A stretch of 41,287 nucleotides of DNA from Acidobacteriota bacterium (GTDB taxonomy: Bacteria; Acidobacteriota; Terriglobia; Acidiferrales; UBA7541). The notes beneath the pieces are model-generated. The model was given only the letters and a program-made list of their open reading frames with translations. It did not search any database and was not told where the DNA came from. Positions 1 to 7,843 of this stretch are shown here, in pieces. The stretch is taken from assembly GCA_003152355.1 (NCBI GenBank), contig PMAA01000205.1, positions 6,492 to 47,778 on the forward strand. Direction: 5' to 3'. The position numbers and the translations under genes are program-made. How positions within the stretch are numbered: position 1 is the stretch's first letter; every line of letters begins with the position of its first letter.

Positions 1-1853
1 GGCAGGCCGATGTTGTCAATGACGCTCTGGACTTCGCTGGCTGGAATTTGCTTCCGTATTGCCTGCTCCACCAGGTCGCACAGGTTGGCTGTCTCCTCAA
101 TGCGCATTCCCGTCGGAGCTCGCAGATGAAGTTTGAAACTGCCGGCGTCCACGGTGGGGAAGAAGTCCTGACCTAACCAAGGAATCAGAATTGCCAGCGA
201 ACCAAGGCAGGCCGCGAAGAACGCGACCAGGAAGGCACCCCGATGTTGGAGACACAACTGGAGCGAGCGGTGATAGGTCTGACGGAAGCTTTCGAAGCCG
301 TCTTCAAAGCGCTTCTGAATTCGTACCAGCGGATTGCGGGTAAGCGTACCTCCGGCGGCGTGATTCTCGCCTCGCAACAGATACTTCGCCATCGTCGGAA
401 CGATTGTCCGCGAAAGAAAGTAAGACGCCAACATGGCGAAAACCACAGCTTCAGCAAGCGGCACAAAGAGATACCGCGCCACGCCGGACAGCAAGAACAT
501 CGGAGCAAAAACGATGCAGATCGAAAGCGTAGCGACGAAGGCAGGTGTCGCGATTTGTGATGCACTGTCAAGAATAACCTCGTCCAATTCCTTCTCTGGT
601 TCAAGTTCGCGATTGCGATTGATGTTCTCGACTTCAACTGTCGCATCGTCAACCAAAATTCCGACAGCAAGAGCGAGTCCACCCAGCGTCATGATGTTGA
701 TCGTTTGACCGATCGCGCCGAACGCAATGATGGAGGTCAGGATCGCGAGTGGGATTGAGGTTGCGATAATCAGCGTGCTTCTCCAACTGCCCAGGAAAGT
801 GAGAATCATGAAAGCGGTCAGGCATGCGGCGATCAGTGTTTCCCGGACTACACCGCTGATCGCACCACGGACAAATATCGACTGATCGGCCAGCGGTTGT
901 ATCTGAAGTTGGGGCGGAACAGTCGTCTTGATTTGGGGTAGCAGGGTTTTGACGCCTGAGATCACGTTCAGCGTGGATGCGTCTCCCGCTTTTTGGATCG
1001 TCAGCAATACGGAGCGCTGCCCGTTGACTTTCACGATGTTGGTCTGGGGCGGGAAGCCATCGCGCACCCAAGCAACGTCCTTGATGTAAATGGTAGTGCT
1101 GCCAATTGTTTTGATCGGGATGCGATTCAGATCCGCAATCGTCTGCGGCGCCGCATTCGGAATCGTGACGTCGTATTCCCGGGCGCCGATCTTGGACGTT
1201 CCGGTGGGCAGGATCAGGTTTTGCAAGCCGATGGCATTCACTACGTCCAGCGCGGAGAGACCCTTCGACTGCAACGCCGTCGGATTCAGGTCCACTTGCA
1301 CCTGGCGCTGTTTGCCGCCATACGGATAAGGAACCGAGGCGCCAGGCACCGTGATGAGCTGCGTGCGAATGAAATTCAGGCCGTAGTCATTGAGCACTTG
1401 TTCCGACATGTCTCGGCCAGAAAGTGCCAGTTGCAGGACGGGTACGCTCGATGCGCTGTATGCCAAAATGAGCGGCGGCGTGGTTCCAGGAGGTAACTGC
1501 CTGAGCTGAGTCTGAGAAACTGCGGTGATTTGTGCGATGCCCTGCTGAATATTCGCGGTTGGCTGTAGAAACACCTTGACCACAGCTGTTCCGTACAACG
1601 ACTGCGACTCGATGTGCTCGATGTTGTCAACGGTTGTGGTAAGAGCTCGTTCTGTGACGCTGACAATTCGGTCGCTCATGTCCTCGGGCACGAGGCCGGC
1701 ATAGGCCCAGACGATGCTGACGACCGGAATGTTGATGTTTGGAAAAATATCGGTTGGGGTGCGGGCGATCGAGAGTGAACCCCCGATCAGAATGAGTATG
1801 GCCATAACCACGAAGGTGTAAGGCCGCCGCAATGCAAGTCGAACAATCCACAT
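1..1853 (-). CDS. RND efflux permease (HAE1/AcrB-like), 3' end outside window
   Basis: Proton-driven inner-membrane pump subunit that moves drugs or other small molecules to an outer-membrane channel. The gene is open at the left edge, so it is missing from the ORF track. About 617 codons of a family that is usually near 1,050 residues are present. My translation starts MWIVRLALRRPYTFVVM, the usual first helix, followed by the porter motif TPTDIFPNINIPVVSIVW. The TM4 proton-relay pair is intact (VGILVDDATVEVENI). The N-terminal half is complete and the second half has just begun (GQDFFPTVDAGSFKLH). The start is supported by GAGGG about 8 bases upstream. It lies downstream of a same-strand cluster of response regulators and a sigma-54 activator, which may control it. 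No membrane-fusion or TolC partner is visible in the window on this side. The HAE1 versus metal (CzcA) assignment is inference from motif feel. Confidence 0.93.
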   Translation of the reverse strand, partial: MWIVRLALRRPYTFVVMAILILIGGSLSIARTPTDIFPNINIPVVSIVWAYAGLVPEDMSDRIVSVTERALTTTVDNIEHIESQSLYGTAVVKVFLQPTANIQQGIAQITAVSQTQLRQLPPGTTPPLILAYSASSVPVLQLALSGRDMSEQVLNDYGLNFIRTQLITVPGASVPYPYGGKQRQVQVDLNPTALQSKGLSALDVVNAIGLQNLILPTGTSKIGAREYDVTIPNAAPQTIADLNRIPIKTIGSTTIYIKDVAWVRDGFPPQTNIVKVNGQRSVLLTIQKAGDASTLNVISGVKTLLPQIKTTVPPQLQIQPLADQSIFVRGAISGVVRETLIAACLTAFMILTFLGSWRSTLIIATSIPLAILTSIIAFGAIGQTINIMTLGGLALAVGILVDDATVEVENINRNRELEPEKELDEVILDSASQIATPAFVATLSICIVFAPMFLLSGVARYLFVPLAEAVVFAMLASYFLSRTIVPTMAKYLLRGENHAAGGTLTRNPLVRIQKRFEDGFESFRQTYHRSLQLCLQHRGAFLVAFFAACLGSLAILIPWLGQDFFPTVDAGSFKLHLRAPTGMRIEETANLCDLVEQAIRKQIPASEVQSVIDNIGL

Positions 1854-2237
1854 AATTCACGCCCTCAATCTTTTTGTCCGGAATCGAATGAGCGTTAGCG
1901 TTCGTTATTTGTGTTTTCTTCTGAAGCTTGATGATGCAGCTCGTCTGCCAGGCCGATGCGCGAACGGAATTTCTAGGAAGTGATTGAAAATATTGGCGCT
2001 TAGGCCTGCGAACATGCGACCAGATGCGTAGGCCTGAAAATGGAAGTGTCCAGCGGGTTGGACGCTCGTCGGCACGTTGACACCGCCCTCTTCAGCGTGG
2101 AGATCGAGTACGCCCGAAAGAGGAAACGAATCCGAAGTGGACCCGCTTACGGCGCCGTAGGACGCACTGGACTTACCGAGTTTTATTTGTGAAAAAGTCA
2201 CGAAGCTTCGGGATAGCCATGCGTGATTGCGAATCCG
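1854..2237. other. Gap between RND permease and sigma-54 activator, possible small ORF
   Basis: A 384-base stretch with one open frame (1905..2201, minus, 98 codons, GTG start). I do not recognise the product, it has no signal peptide or membrane segment, and no Shine-Dalgarno sequence precedes its start. Codon third positions are not clearly non-coding, so a small gene in the operon cannot be excluded. It could equally be the leader or promoter region of the RND gene. I saw no convincing -24/-12 sigma-54 promoter (GG-N10-GC) here, although the upstream gene is a sigma-54 activator. Confidence 0.3.
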
Positions 2238-3242
2238 TTACGCGGGAAGGAGATCGTTATTGAGACGTGAAATGCCCAGCTTTTGCATGCGGAAGTAAAG
2301 CGTGGATCTCTTCATTCCCAGGCGCGCAGCAGCGCCACTAGGACCGGCGACAACCCAGCGGGTTTGCTTCAGAATCTTCAGAATGTGGTCCCGCTCCGCG
2401 TCTAGCAGAGTTGTTGCTCCCAGCGATTCAGCGCTGGCGGAATGTTTTAGCTCCTCGAGAGGCGGACACAGGACCGTCCCGTCGCTCAGGATGACGCTGC
2501 GCTCGATAAAATTCTGCAACTCGCGGATGTTCCCCGGCCATTGGTACGAAGTGAACGCAGACAGCGTTTCCGCAGGAACGCGTTCGATTTGCTTGCCCAT
2601 CCGGCGGCCGTAAATCTCGACAAAATGTTGCACCAGGTCCGGAATGTCTTCGCGGCGTGCGCGGAGCGGTGGCAGCGTAATAGGGAATACGTTCAAGCGA
2701 TAGTAGAGGTCGTTGCGAAATTCGCCCCGCTTCACCATGCCCGCCAGGTCTCGATTGGTCGCAGCCACGAGCCGCACGTCCACTTGTTGAGTGCGGGTGC
2801 TGCCCAAGCGCTCAAATTCCTGCTCCTGCAATACGCGCAGAAGTTTGGACTGCAGTGCCAGCGGAATATCGCCGACCTCATCCAGGAAGAGCGTGCCCTT
2901 GTCAGCCATTTCGAAACGACCGACCTTTTGCGCGATCGCGCCGGTAAAAGCGCCCCTCTCATGGCCAAAAAGCTCGCTTTCCAGCAGTTCGAACGGAATC
3001 GCAGCGCAATTCAATTTTATGTACGGGCGTCCGCAGCGCGCGCTGATATTGTGAATCGCGCGTGCGATCAGCTCCTTGCCGGTGCCCGTTTCACCCTGGA
3101 GTAGGACGGTGGAATCCGTTGGCGCCACGCGTTCGACGTGTCCGAGGACCGATTCTAGAGCAGGACTGTTGCCTATCAACTGCTCGAATCTGCGCTGATT
3201 ATGGTACTGGCCGGCAGGCCCGAACCTTTCCAAAGCTCCCAC
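2238..3242 (-). CDS. Sigma-54-dependent activator, AAA+ and Fis domains only
   Basis: Bacterial enhancer-binding protein that uses ATP hydrolysis to open sigma-54 promoters. Visible parts (numbered from the start chosen here): Walker A GETGTGKE near residues 50-57, the sigma-54 contact loop GAFTGA near 97-102, Walker B GTLFLDEVGDIP, arginine-finger region FRNDLYYRLNVFPI, and a C-terminal Fis-type helix-turn-helix (GPSGAAARLGMKRSTLYFRM). The ORF track start at 3308 overlaps the upstream gene. A GTG at 3242 has a strong AGGAGG six bases upstream and avoids the overlap, so I use it. That leaves about 334 aa with no N-terminal sensory domain, whereas relatives usually carry a receiver or GAF module. 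A separate receiver-only gene lies 40 bases upstream, suggesting a split regulator. Target promoters are unknown; the downstream RND gene is a candidate. Confidence 0.93.
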   Translation of the reverse strand: MGALERFGPAGQYHNQRRFEQLIGNSPALESVLGHVERVAPTDSTVLLQGETGTGKELIARAIHNISARCGRPYIKLNCAAIPFELLESELFGHERGAFTGAIAQKVGRFEMADKGTLFLDEVGDIPLALQSKLLRVLQEQEFERLGSTRTQQVDVRLVAATNRDLAGMVKRGEFRNDLYYRLNVFPITLPPLRARREDIPDLVQHFVEIYGRRMGKQIERVPAETLSAFTSYQWPGNIRELQNFIERSVILSDGTVLCPPLEELKHSASAESLGATTLLDAERDHILKILKQTRWVVAGPSGAAARLGMKRSTLYFRMQKLGISRLNNDLLPA

Positions 3243-3282
3243 GGAGGACCTCCTAATGTTCGCGCGTACTTCGCTGACAGGG

Positions 3283-3660
3283 TCAACTTTCCAGAGCGGC
3301 ACGAACACTTGCGAGCAGGGCTTCGTCGTCGAACGGTTTAGCCAGAAACTCCACCGCGCCTGCTCTCAATGCACGCAGCCGCATTTTTTCATCGCCATGG
3401 GCCGTGATGAAGATGATCGGAACCCTGCAACGATCCGCGTTCAGCTTCGCCTGCAGTTCGAGTCCGGAGATTCCCGGCATACGGATGTCGGCGATCACAC
3501 ATCCGGCCTCATGCTGCAGGCCGGAGTTCAGAAATTCCTCCGCCGAGGCAAATTCTCGCGCCGGCAGGCCAACCGCTTTCAGCAGGCCGAGCAATGCACC
3601 GCGCATCAAATCGTCATCATCTACAACCGCGACTGGTTTGGTCTGTCCCTGAGCAAACAT
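3283..3660 (-). CDS. Stand-alone receiver (REC) domain protein, FixJ-type
   Basis: Single-domain response regulator of about 125 aa from the ATG at 3660; the track start at 3696 adds an unlikely extension. The acidic pocket (VVDDDD), the phospho-acceptor Asp near residue 58 (CVIADIRMPG), the Thr switch (IIFITAHGD) and the Lys (FLAKPF) are all present, so it should be phosphorylatable. There is no output domain: the protein ends right after helix 5 (VRAALES). It sits between a FixJ-type regulator and a receiver-less sigma-54 activator on the same strand. It could act by protein-protein contact with that activator or serve as a phosphate sink. Partner assignment is inference from gene order. 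Confidence 0.9.
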   Translation of the reverse strand: MFAQGQTKPVAVVDDDDLMRGALLGLLKAVGLPAREFASAEEFLNSGLQHEAGCVIADIRMPGISGLELQAKLNADRCRVPIIFITAHGDEKMRLRALRAGAVEFLAKPFDDEALLASVRAALES

Positions 3661-3839
3661 GCGAAGAAAATAGCAAGGGCGCCCAAAGCGGCGCAATTAT
3701 ACGTTGGTATAAGAAATCGAATATTGACCTGAGCGAAGAGGTAGCCCCAAGATTTAGCGGACGTCCCAGAGAAACCGGCAGTTAAACGAGGAAGTAGACG
3801 AACTGGCAAACCGTTTAGCATGAGCGGTGTAACAGTCGG

Positions 3840-4463
3840 CTACTTCTTGGGAACCCCGAGCTTTTCCGCCATTCTCACCAATTCTGCCAGCGATTGAGCC
3901 TGCATCTTGCGCATAACGTGGCCCCGATGCACCTTCACGGTGATTTCACTGGTCCCGAGTTCGGACGCTATTTGCTTATTCAACATCCCCGAAACCACCA
4001 GGCTCATCACTTCGCGTTCACGTGCCGTTAGCGTCTCATGATTTTTTCGCAGCTTGGCAAGCCCACTCTGCTGCTGCCGCCTCTCTCGGTCGCGGTCCAA
4101 TGCCTGCTGGATCGCATCCAGCAAATCCTGATCGTGGAACGGCTTGGTTAGAAACTCCACGGCGCCGGACTTCATGGCCTTCACCGTCATCGGAATATCT
4201 CCATGACCAGTGATAAAGATGATGGGAATCTGCACGCCCGCGTCAGTCAACTCGTGTTGAAAGTCCAGACCATTGATTCCCGGAAGACTTACATCAAGCA
4301 CAAGGCAGCTGGGCACGTCCGGGCGGTTGCTGCGGAGGAACCCTTCCGCCGTGCCGAAGGACTCCGACCGCAAGCCCGCCGATTTCAGCAGGCCTTCGAT
4401 AGACGCGCGCACACCCGCATCGTCATCAACGACGAAGACGGTGGGAGCGCCTGCGGGCGTCAT
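3840..4463 (-). CDS. FixJ/NarL-family response regulator (REC + LuxR HTH)
   Basis: DNA-binding response regulator of 207 aa. The receiver domain (residues about 8-125) has the acidic triad VVDDD, phospho-acceptor Asp57 in VLDVSLPG, Thr in IIFITGHGD and Lys107 in LTKPF. A short linker leads to a LuxR-type helix-turn-helix ([43 protein letters not shown]). The order and motifs are typical of FixJ. Its ATG overlaps the stop of the upstream kinase remnant by four bases (ATGA), a coupled kinase-regulator arrangement. Because that kinase has lost its catalytic core, the phosphate donor must be elsewhere or the protein may use small-molecule donors. The downstream receiver-only gene is on the same strand about 180 bases away. 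Confidence 0.95.
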   Translation of the reverse strand: MTPAGAPTVFVVDDDAGVRASIEGLLKSAGLRSESFGTAEGFLRSNRPDVPSCLVLDVSLPGINGLDFQHELTDAGVQIPIIFITGHGDIPMTVKAMKSGAVEFLTKPFHDQDLLDAIQQALDRDRERRQQQSGLAKLRKNHETLTAREREVMSLVVSGMLNKQIASELGTSEITVKVHRGHVMRKMQAQSLAELVRMAEKLGVPKK

Positions 4464-4747
4464 TCATGCGCCTCGATTTTAGTTGGCAAAGTAAAGTGAA
4501 ACCTTGTGCCGCGCGCACTTCTTCGAGATTTGGTGTGTCGTCCGCCGGTCGCGAGCAGTCCCGGGCCGACTCCACCTAACCATGCACTAATCAAGACGGC
4601 GCAAAGAAACAGCAACGCCGGAGCCGTTTCCAAATGAAACGCCAACCACCGCGAAATGAACACCGCTGCCGTAACCGATAGGACCGCAATCCCATGACCC
4701 CAAATTGCGGGCGGCTTGCGCCACGGAAGTGGATTGGATCTGAACAT
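4460..4747 (-). CDS. Sensor histidine kinase remnant: DUF4118-like membrane part fused to kinase C-terminus
   Basis: About 95 aa from the ATG at 4747, which has GGAG eight bases upstream; the track start at 4801 is less likely. The first two thirds hold two or more hydrophobic helices typical of the KdpD-like DUF4118 sensor ([27 protein letters not shown]). After a short basic stretch the protein ends [11 protein letters not shown], which looks like the last beta-strand of a HATPase_c domain (usual form GTTFTFTLP). The HisKA box, H-box, N, G1 and F boxes are all absent. The simplest reading is an in-frame internal deletion of the kinase core. The retained 3' end keeps the ATGA overlap with the FixJ gene, so translation coupling survives. 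It cannot be an active kinase. The domain identification is recalled, not searched. Confidence 0.72.
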   Translation of the reverse strand: MFRSNPLPWRKPPAIWGHGIAVLSVTAAVFISRWLAFHLETAPALLFLCAVLISAWLGGVGPGLLATGGRHTKSRRSARGTRFHFTLPTKIEAHE

Positions 4748-5188
4748 ACTTCTGCTCCAGTTTAGTTCTACTTCGGTTATGCGAAGACTCGCTTGATGCA
4801 ATTACCCGTGCGGACGATGAGAATTCTCTGACGCTGCCGGGGCACTTTGCAACATGTTTAGTTCTCTGCTCCGTTCGCTTGGGGCGACAGAAAATCTTCC
4901 GGGTTCAGTTTCGATGCTCCCGCTCTCGCTCTCGTTTCTGTTGCTGATCCTTTCAGTTTTCGTTCCTGCGAAGATAGCGGCGCTTGCCCCGTTCAAGAGA
5001 ATGGACACGATGCCGGCATTCCGACAGATATTCGCTCGGATTCCGATTGCAAAGACTCCTGTGACTTTGCACATCCCCCGTCGTGCCAGTAACTTCCGCT
5101 TCATCTTCGTCATGTACAGGATTTGGCTCCGCTATTGCTCCTTCGACGATTGGCTATTGCTTAAGCAAAGCCGAGGAGATACGGAATT
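4748..5188. other. Divergent region between kinase remnant and ECF sigma gene
   Basis: A 441-base region between divergent genes. The minus frame 4802..5113 (103 codons) and the overlapping plus frame 4854..5207 are open, but neither has a Shine-Dalgarno sequence or a recognisable domain. The minus one has a basic start and a weak hydrophobic stretch, then a low-complexity E/S/N part. I treat neither as a supported gene. The region must hold the promoters of both divergent units. A 12-base palindrome lies close to the sigma gene (separate entry). Confidence 0.35.
5157..5168. promoter_or_regulatory. 12-bp perfect palindrome upstream of ECF sigma gene
   Basis: TTGCTTAAGCAA is a perfect inverted repeat ending about 20 bases before the sigma-factor ATG and just before its Shine-Dalgarno sequence. 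It could be an operator for a small dimeric repressor or a minor RNA hairpin near the ribosome site. Function is not shown by sequence. Confidence 0.3.
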
Positions 5189-5794
5189 ATGGAAACGTCT
5201 CTCGTAATTGATCTCGAAAAATATCCGGATCACGCGCTGGTAACTGCCGCTAAACGCGGAGACACTCACGCGTTCGAAAAACTGATGTCGCGTCACCAGC
5301 GGAAAGTCCTTGCGATTGCGCTCAGGATAACGAAAAACTGGGAAGATGCCGAAGACGTGGTGCAGGAAAGTTTTCAAAAGGCTTTCTTCCACCTTGTCCG
5401 CTTTCAGCAAGCGTCACAGTTCTCTACCTGGCTGACCCGCATCGCCTTGAATGAATCCTACATGGTGCTGCGCCGAAGACGGAGAGGTCTGGAAGTGCTG
5501 CCCGCGACCTCTGAAGATGGCGTGAACTTCGTCCCGGAGGCATTTGTTGACCACAATCCCAATCCAGAAGAATCGTGCCGGCGGCGGGAGCATTCTGAAC
5601 TCTTGACCAACGCGATCAATCGGTTAGGCTCGAAGATCCGAAAAACGATCTGGCTTCGCATGGTCGAAGAGCGCTCTGTCGAAGAAACGGCTCAGATGCT
5701 GGACACTTCCGTTTCCGCCGTGAAATCACGCGTTTTTCGAGGTCGCCGGGATTTAACTGTAAATCGTGCGCTCTTATACGCGTCGTTGGCCTAG
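5189..5794 (+). CDS. ECF-type RNA polymerase sigma factor
   Basis: Alternative sigma factor of the sigma-70 ECF family, 201 aa. Region 2 spans about residues 25-95 with the -10-binding/core motif (DAEDVVQESFQKAFFHL, then FSTWLTRIALNE). Region 4 lies at about 140-190 with the -35-binding helix-turn-helix (EERSVEETAQMLDTSVSAVKSRVFRGR). Regions 1.1 and 3 are absent, as expected. The start has GAGGAG at good spacing. No anti-sigma factor gene follows, which is unusual but common in Acidobacteriota ECF groups regulated by other means. The next locus is a decayed reductase. Target promoters are unknown. Confidence 0.95.
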   Translation: METSLVIDLEKYPDHALVTAAKRGDTHAFEKLMSRHQRKVLAIALRITKNWEDAEDVVQESFQKAFFHLVRFQQASQFSTWLTRIALNESYMVLRRRRRGLEVLPATSEDGVNFVPEAFVDHNPNPEESCRRREHSELLTNAINRLGSKIRKTIWLRMVEERSVEETAQMLDTSVSAVKSRVFRGRRDLTVNRALLYASLA

Positions 5795-5925
5795 GTGCGC
5801 ACGAACACATTGGGAATCGGAGTCAACGTGTTTTCCGATGTAGGGGGCAGTTCAGCAGTCGAAGCTCCGCCGCGAAGGTGAACCGGATATTTGGAAATTT
5901 CATTTCACACGAAAGGATAAAGCAG

Positions 5926-6390
5926 ATGGAATACACAGTAATCTCCGGCACGGAAATGAATGTTTCGCGAATTGCTGCAAGGTACGTGGGCTATCGGCGG
6001 TTGGATGTGGTGAGGCACCGACGAAAGAGAATCGATTCGCGCGATTGACGCCGCCCTCGATAAAGGGATCAATCTGATTGATACGGCGCCGGTTTACGGT
6101 TTTGGAGTTTCCGAAGAAATCGTCGGAAAGGCAATTGAGAAGAGAGGACACCGGGAAAAGGTGTTCATCGCGACCAAGGTTGGACTGGAGTGGCGGACCA
6201 GCCTGGAATCACCGCAGCGCTATGGGGCGCGCGCCATCCCGCAGAACTGGAAGCTGTGGCAGGCGCCCTCGACTGGAAGCTCGACGCGGATGCGCTCGCG
6301 GCGATCGATCAGATTCTGCGGCAGACGATCGCTAATCCGATTGGTCCCGAATTCATGGCGCCGGCGGCAAGAAACAGCGTCGCTGCCTAG
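5926..6390 (+). pseudogene. Aldo/keto reductase pseudogene (frameshift, stop, internal deletion)
   Basis: Remnant of an NADPH-dependent aldo/keto reductase that still has a Shine-Dalgarno sequence (AAAGGA) and an ATG. The normal N-terminus reads MEYTVISGTEMNVSRIA. An extra A near 5979 then shifts the frame. In the shifted frame the family sequence continues GTWAIGGWMW, followed by an in-frame TGA at 6011-6013 where the family has Gly, then TDERESIRAIDAALDKG and DTAPVYGFGVSEEIVGKA. After VFIATKVGLEW the text jumps to the family C-terminus (QPGITAALWGAR ... IGPEFMAPAAR) in another frame, so well over 100 residues of the barrel are deleted. The catalytic Tyr (in VYGFG) remains, but Lys and His regions and most of the NADP site are gone. 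Three independent lesions make this a clear pseudogene. Confidence 0.88.
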
Positions 6391-6504
6391 GACAAATGGT
6401 TCCGGTGTCCGAATTGAGTTTTCGAATAACGGAAGCCAAAGGCCGGCTACAAGCTGCGCGAGAAGGCCACTTGTGAAGATTCTCGAACAGGGGAGAGCAA
6501 AGCG

Positions 6505-7080
6505 ATGAGCAAAATAAAACGAGTGGGTTGCGCACTGGTATTGATTGGGATCACCGCCGTGATGGTGCGTTCGCAGGATACGGCAGGCGAATATGTGGCG
6601 CCGGCGAAAGCCGTTCCGACGGGCAAAGCTCCCAAGATGCAGGTGCAATTGCTGAATCCTGGAGAGCCGACGAAACAATATGCCGTCATCTTCTACCAGG
6701 GTGACGAGGCTTTTTCCGGGTTGCAAGAGTTTGCTGAGAAGTATCACGTCACGAGCGCGCATTTCACCGCGATTGGAGCGCTGAACGGAGCGACGGTGGC
6801 ATGGTTCGATCCCCAGCGCAAAATGTACAAGAAGATTCCCATCAATGGTCAGCACGAATTGATTGGGATGAGTGGCGATATCGCGCTCTATCAGGGAAGG
6901 CCCGTAGTGCATACTCACGCGGTGGTCGGGGGGCCAGACGGAACAACGCAGGGCGGTCACGTTCTCGAGGCATACGCATCACCGACGGTGGAAGTAATGG
7001 TTACAGTCGATCCGGTAACGATGCAGAAGCGTTTTGATCCGGAAACGGATCTCACGCTGATTGACCCAGCTTTGAAGTAG
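6505..7080 (+). CDS. Exported PPC/DUF296-domain protein
   Basis: A 191-aa protein with a short signal peptide (basic KIKR, then a hydrophobic stretch ending near VRSQ) and one PPC (plants and prokaryotes conserved, DUF296) domain from about residue 45 to 185. Typical family sequence is visible: a DEAFSGLQEFAEKY helix, SAHFTAIGALNGATVAWFD, and the histidine strand VVHTHAVVGGPDGTTQGGHVLEA. The conserved histidines (HTH and GGH) could bind a metal. PPC proteins are trimeric, and bacterial members have no firmly known reaction. GGGGAGAG lies about 8 bases before the ATG. The next gene is a leaderless paralogue 63 bases downstream on the same strand, probably co-transcribed. The exported location is unusual, since most members are cytosolic or DNA-associated. 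An acetolactate decarboxylase-like fold is a remote alternative. Confidence 0.88.
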   Translation: MSKIKRVGCALVLIGITAVMVRSQDTAGEYVAPAKAVPTGKAPKMQVQLLNPGEPTKQYAVIFYQGDEAFSGLQEFAEKYHVTSAHFTAIGALNGATVAWFDPQRKMYKKIPINGQHELIGMSGDIALYQGRPVVHTHAVVGGPDGTTQGGHVLEAYASPTVEVMVTVDPVTMQKRFDPETDLTLIDPALK

Positions 7081-7143
7081 TAGCATCGTGGCTCTTTTCT
7101 TGTTATCTGCATATCTAAGATTGTCTGAGCGAGAGGTGTCGTC

Positions 7144-7575
7144 ATGCGCTGGAAACAGATCGAGGATGAACCGAAAACTTTTGTCCTAATCTTTGAGACC
7201 GGCGACGAGATCGCGAGCGTCCTGCAACAGTTCGCCAGGGACCAAGGTTTAGCGGGAAGCAGCTTCAAAGCCATCGGCGCTTTTTCTTACGCGAAGCTGG
7301 GTTGGTTCAACTGGGAGACGAAGAAGTACGCTCCGGCCTGCGTTCTCGATGAACAAGTGGAACTGCTTTCGCTGATTGGCGACATCGCCCTCAAGGAGGG
7401 AGAGCCGCAAGTGCATGCGCACGTGGTAATCGGACGCTCTGACGGGACCGCCCATGGCGGGCACCTTCTTGAGGCTCGCGTGCGACCGACATGCGAATTG
7501 ATTTTGACGGAGAGTCCGATTCATCTTCAGAAGAAACTCGATCCTGAATCAGGAATAGCGTTGATCCAGATCTAG
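7144..7575 (+). CDS. Cytosolic PPC/DUF296-domain protein
   Basis: A 143-aa protein that is a single PPC/DUF296 domain without a signal peptide. It matches the upstream gene part for part: GDEIASVLQQFARDQG, SSFKAIGAFSYAKLGWFNWETKKY, GDIALKEGEPQVHAHVVIGRSDG and HGGHLLEARVRPTCELIL, keeping the HAH and GGH histidines. GAGAGGTG precedes the ATG at good spacing. The pair looks like a tandem duplication in which one copy gained a leader peptide. Function is unknown; a metal-bound trimer is expected from the family. The stop codon lies inside a 15-base tandem repeat (separate entry). Confidence 0.9.
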   Translation: MRWKQIEDEPKTFVLIFETGDEIASVLQQFARDQGLAGSSFKAIGAFSYAKLGWFNWETKKYAPACVLDEQVELLSLIGDIALKEGEPQVHAHVVIGRSDGTAHGGHLLEARVRPTCELILTESPIHLQKKLDPESGIALIQI

Positions 7576-7590
7576 TTGATCCAGGTCTAA
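7561..7590 (+). repeat. 15-bp tandem duplication across the stop codon of the PPC gene
   Basis: TTGATCCAGATCTAG is followed directly by TTGATCCAGGTCTAA (one internal mismatch plus the last base). Each unit ends in an in-frame stop (TAG, then TAA), so the duplication copied the last four codons and the terminator without changing the protein. A local slippage event is the likely origin. Confidence 0.75.
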
Positions 7591-7843
7591 TGGATGGCCC
7601 GGAGAAAATTGCGGCGCAGTGGCACGGCAAATAGTAAAGGATGAGGTGGAACAACCATGGCTGAGAAGAACGCTCCGCATTCGGTCTTCATGGCCTGTTG
7701 CCGCCGCAAATCGAATCGCTGGATGAGCAGAGTAGCCCCACCTGATGGAGACAAGCCCCAGTCCTGACGCAAGACTCGGAAGGCGATTACGCACCGCGCA
7801 AATACTCTTGCATTCCAAAACCACAAGATGATAGGGACTCCGA
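7576..7843. other. Intergenic region before formate-THF ligase
   Basis: A 268-base gap. It holds a 36-codon plus-strand ORF (ATG at 7657, stop TGA at 7765-7767) preceded by a purine-rich GAGGTGG. The product (MAEKNAPHSVFMACCRRK...) is unknown, and it could be a leader peptide or noise. I saw no clear riboswitch or terminator hairpin. Confidence 0.3.

Noticed and set aside
3256-3732. Plus-strand ORF of 158 aa
   Set aside because: Lies opposite the receiver gene; the minus-strand frame has clear receiver motifs.
4854-5207. Plus-strand ORF of 117 aa before the ECF gene
   Set aside because: No ribosome site, overlaps the sigma gene start in another frame, no family recognised.
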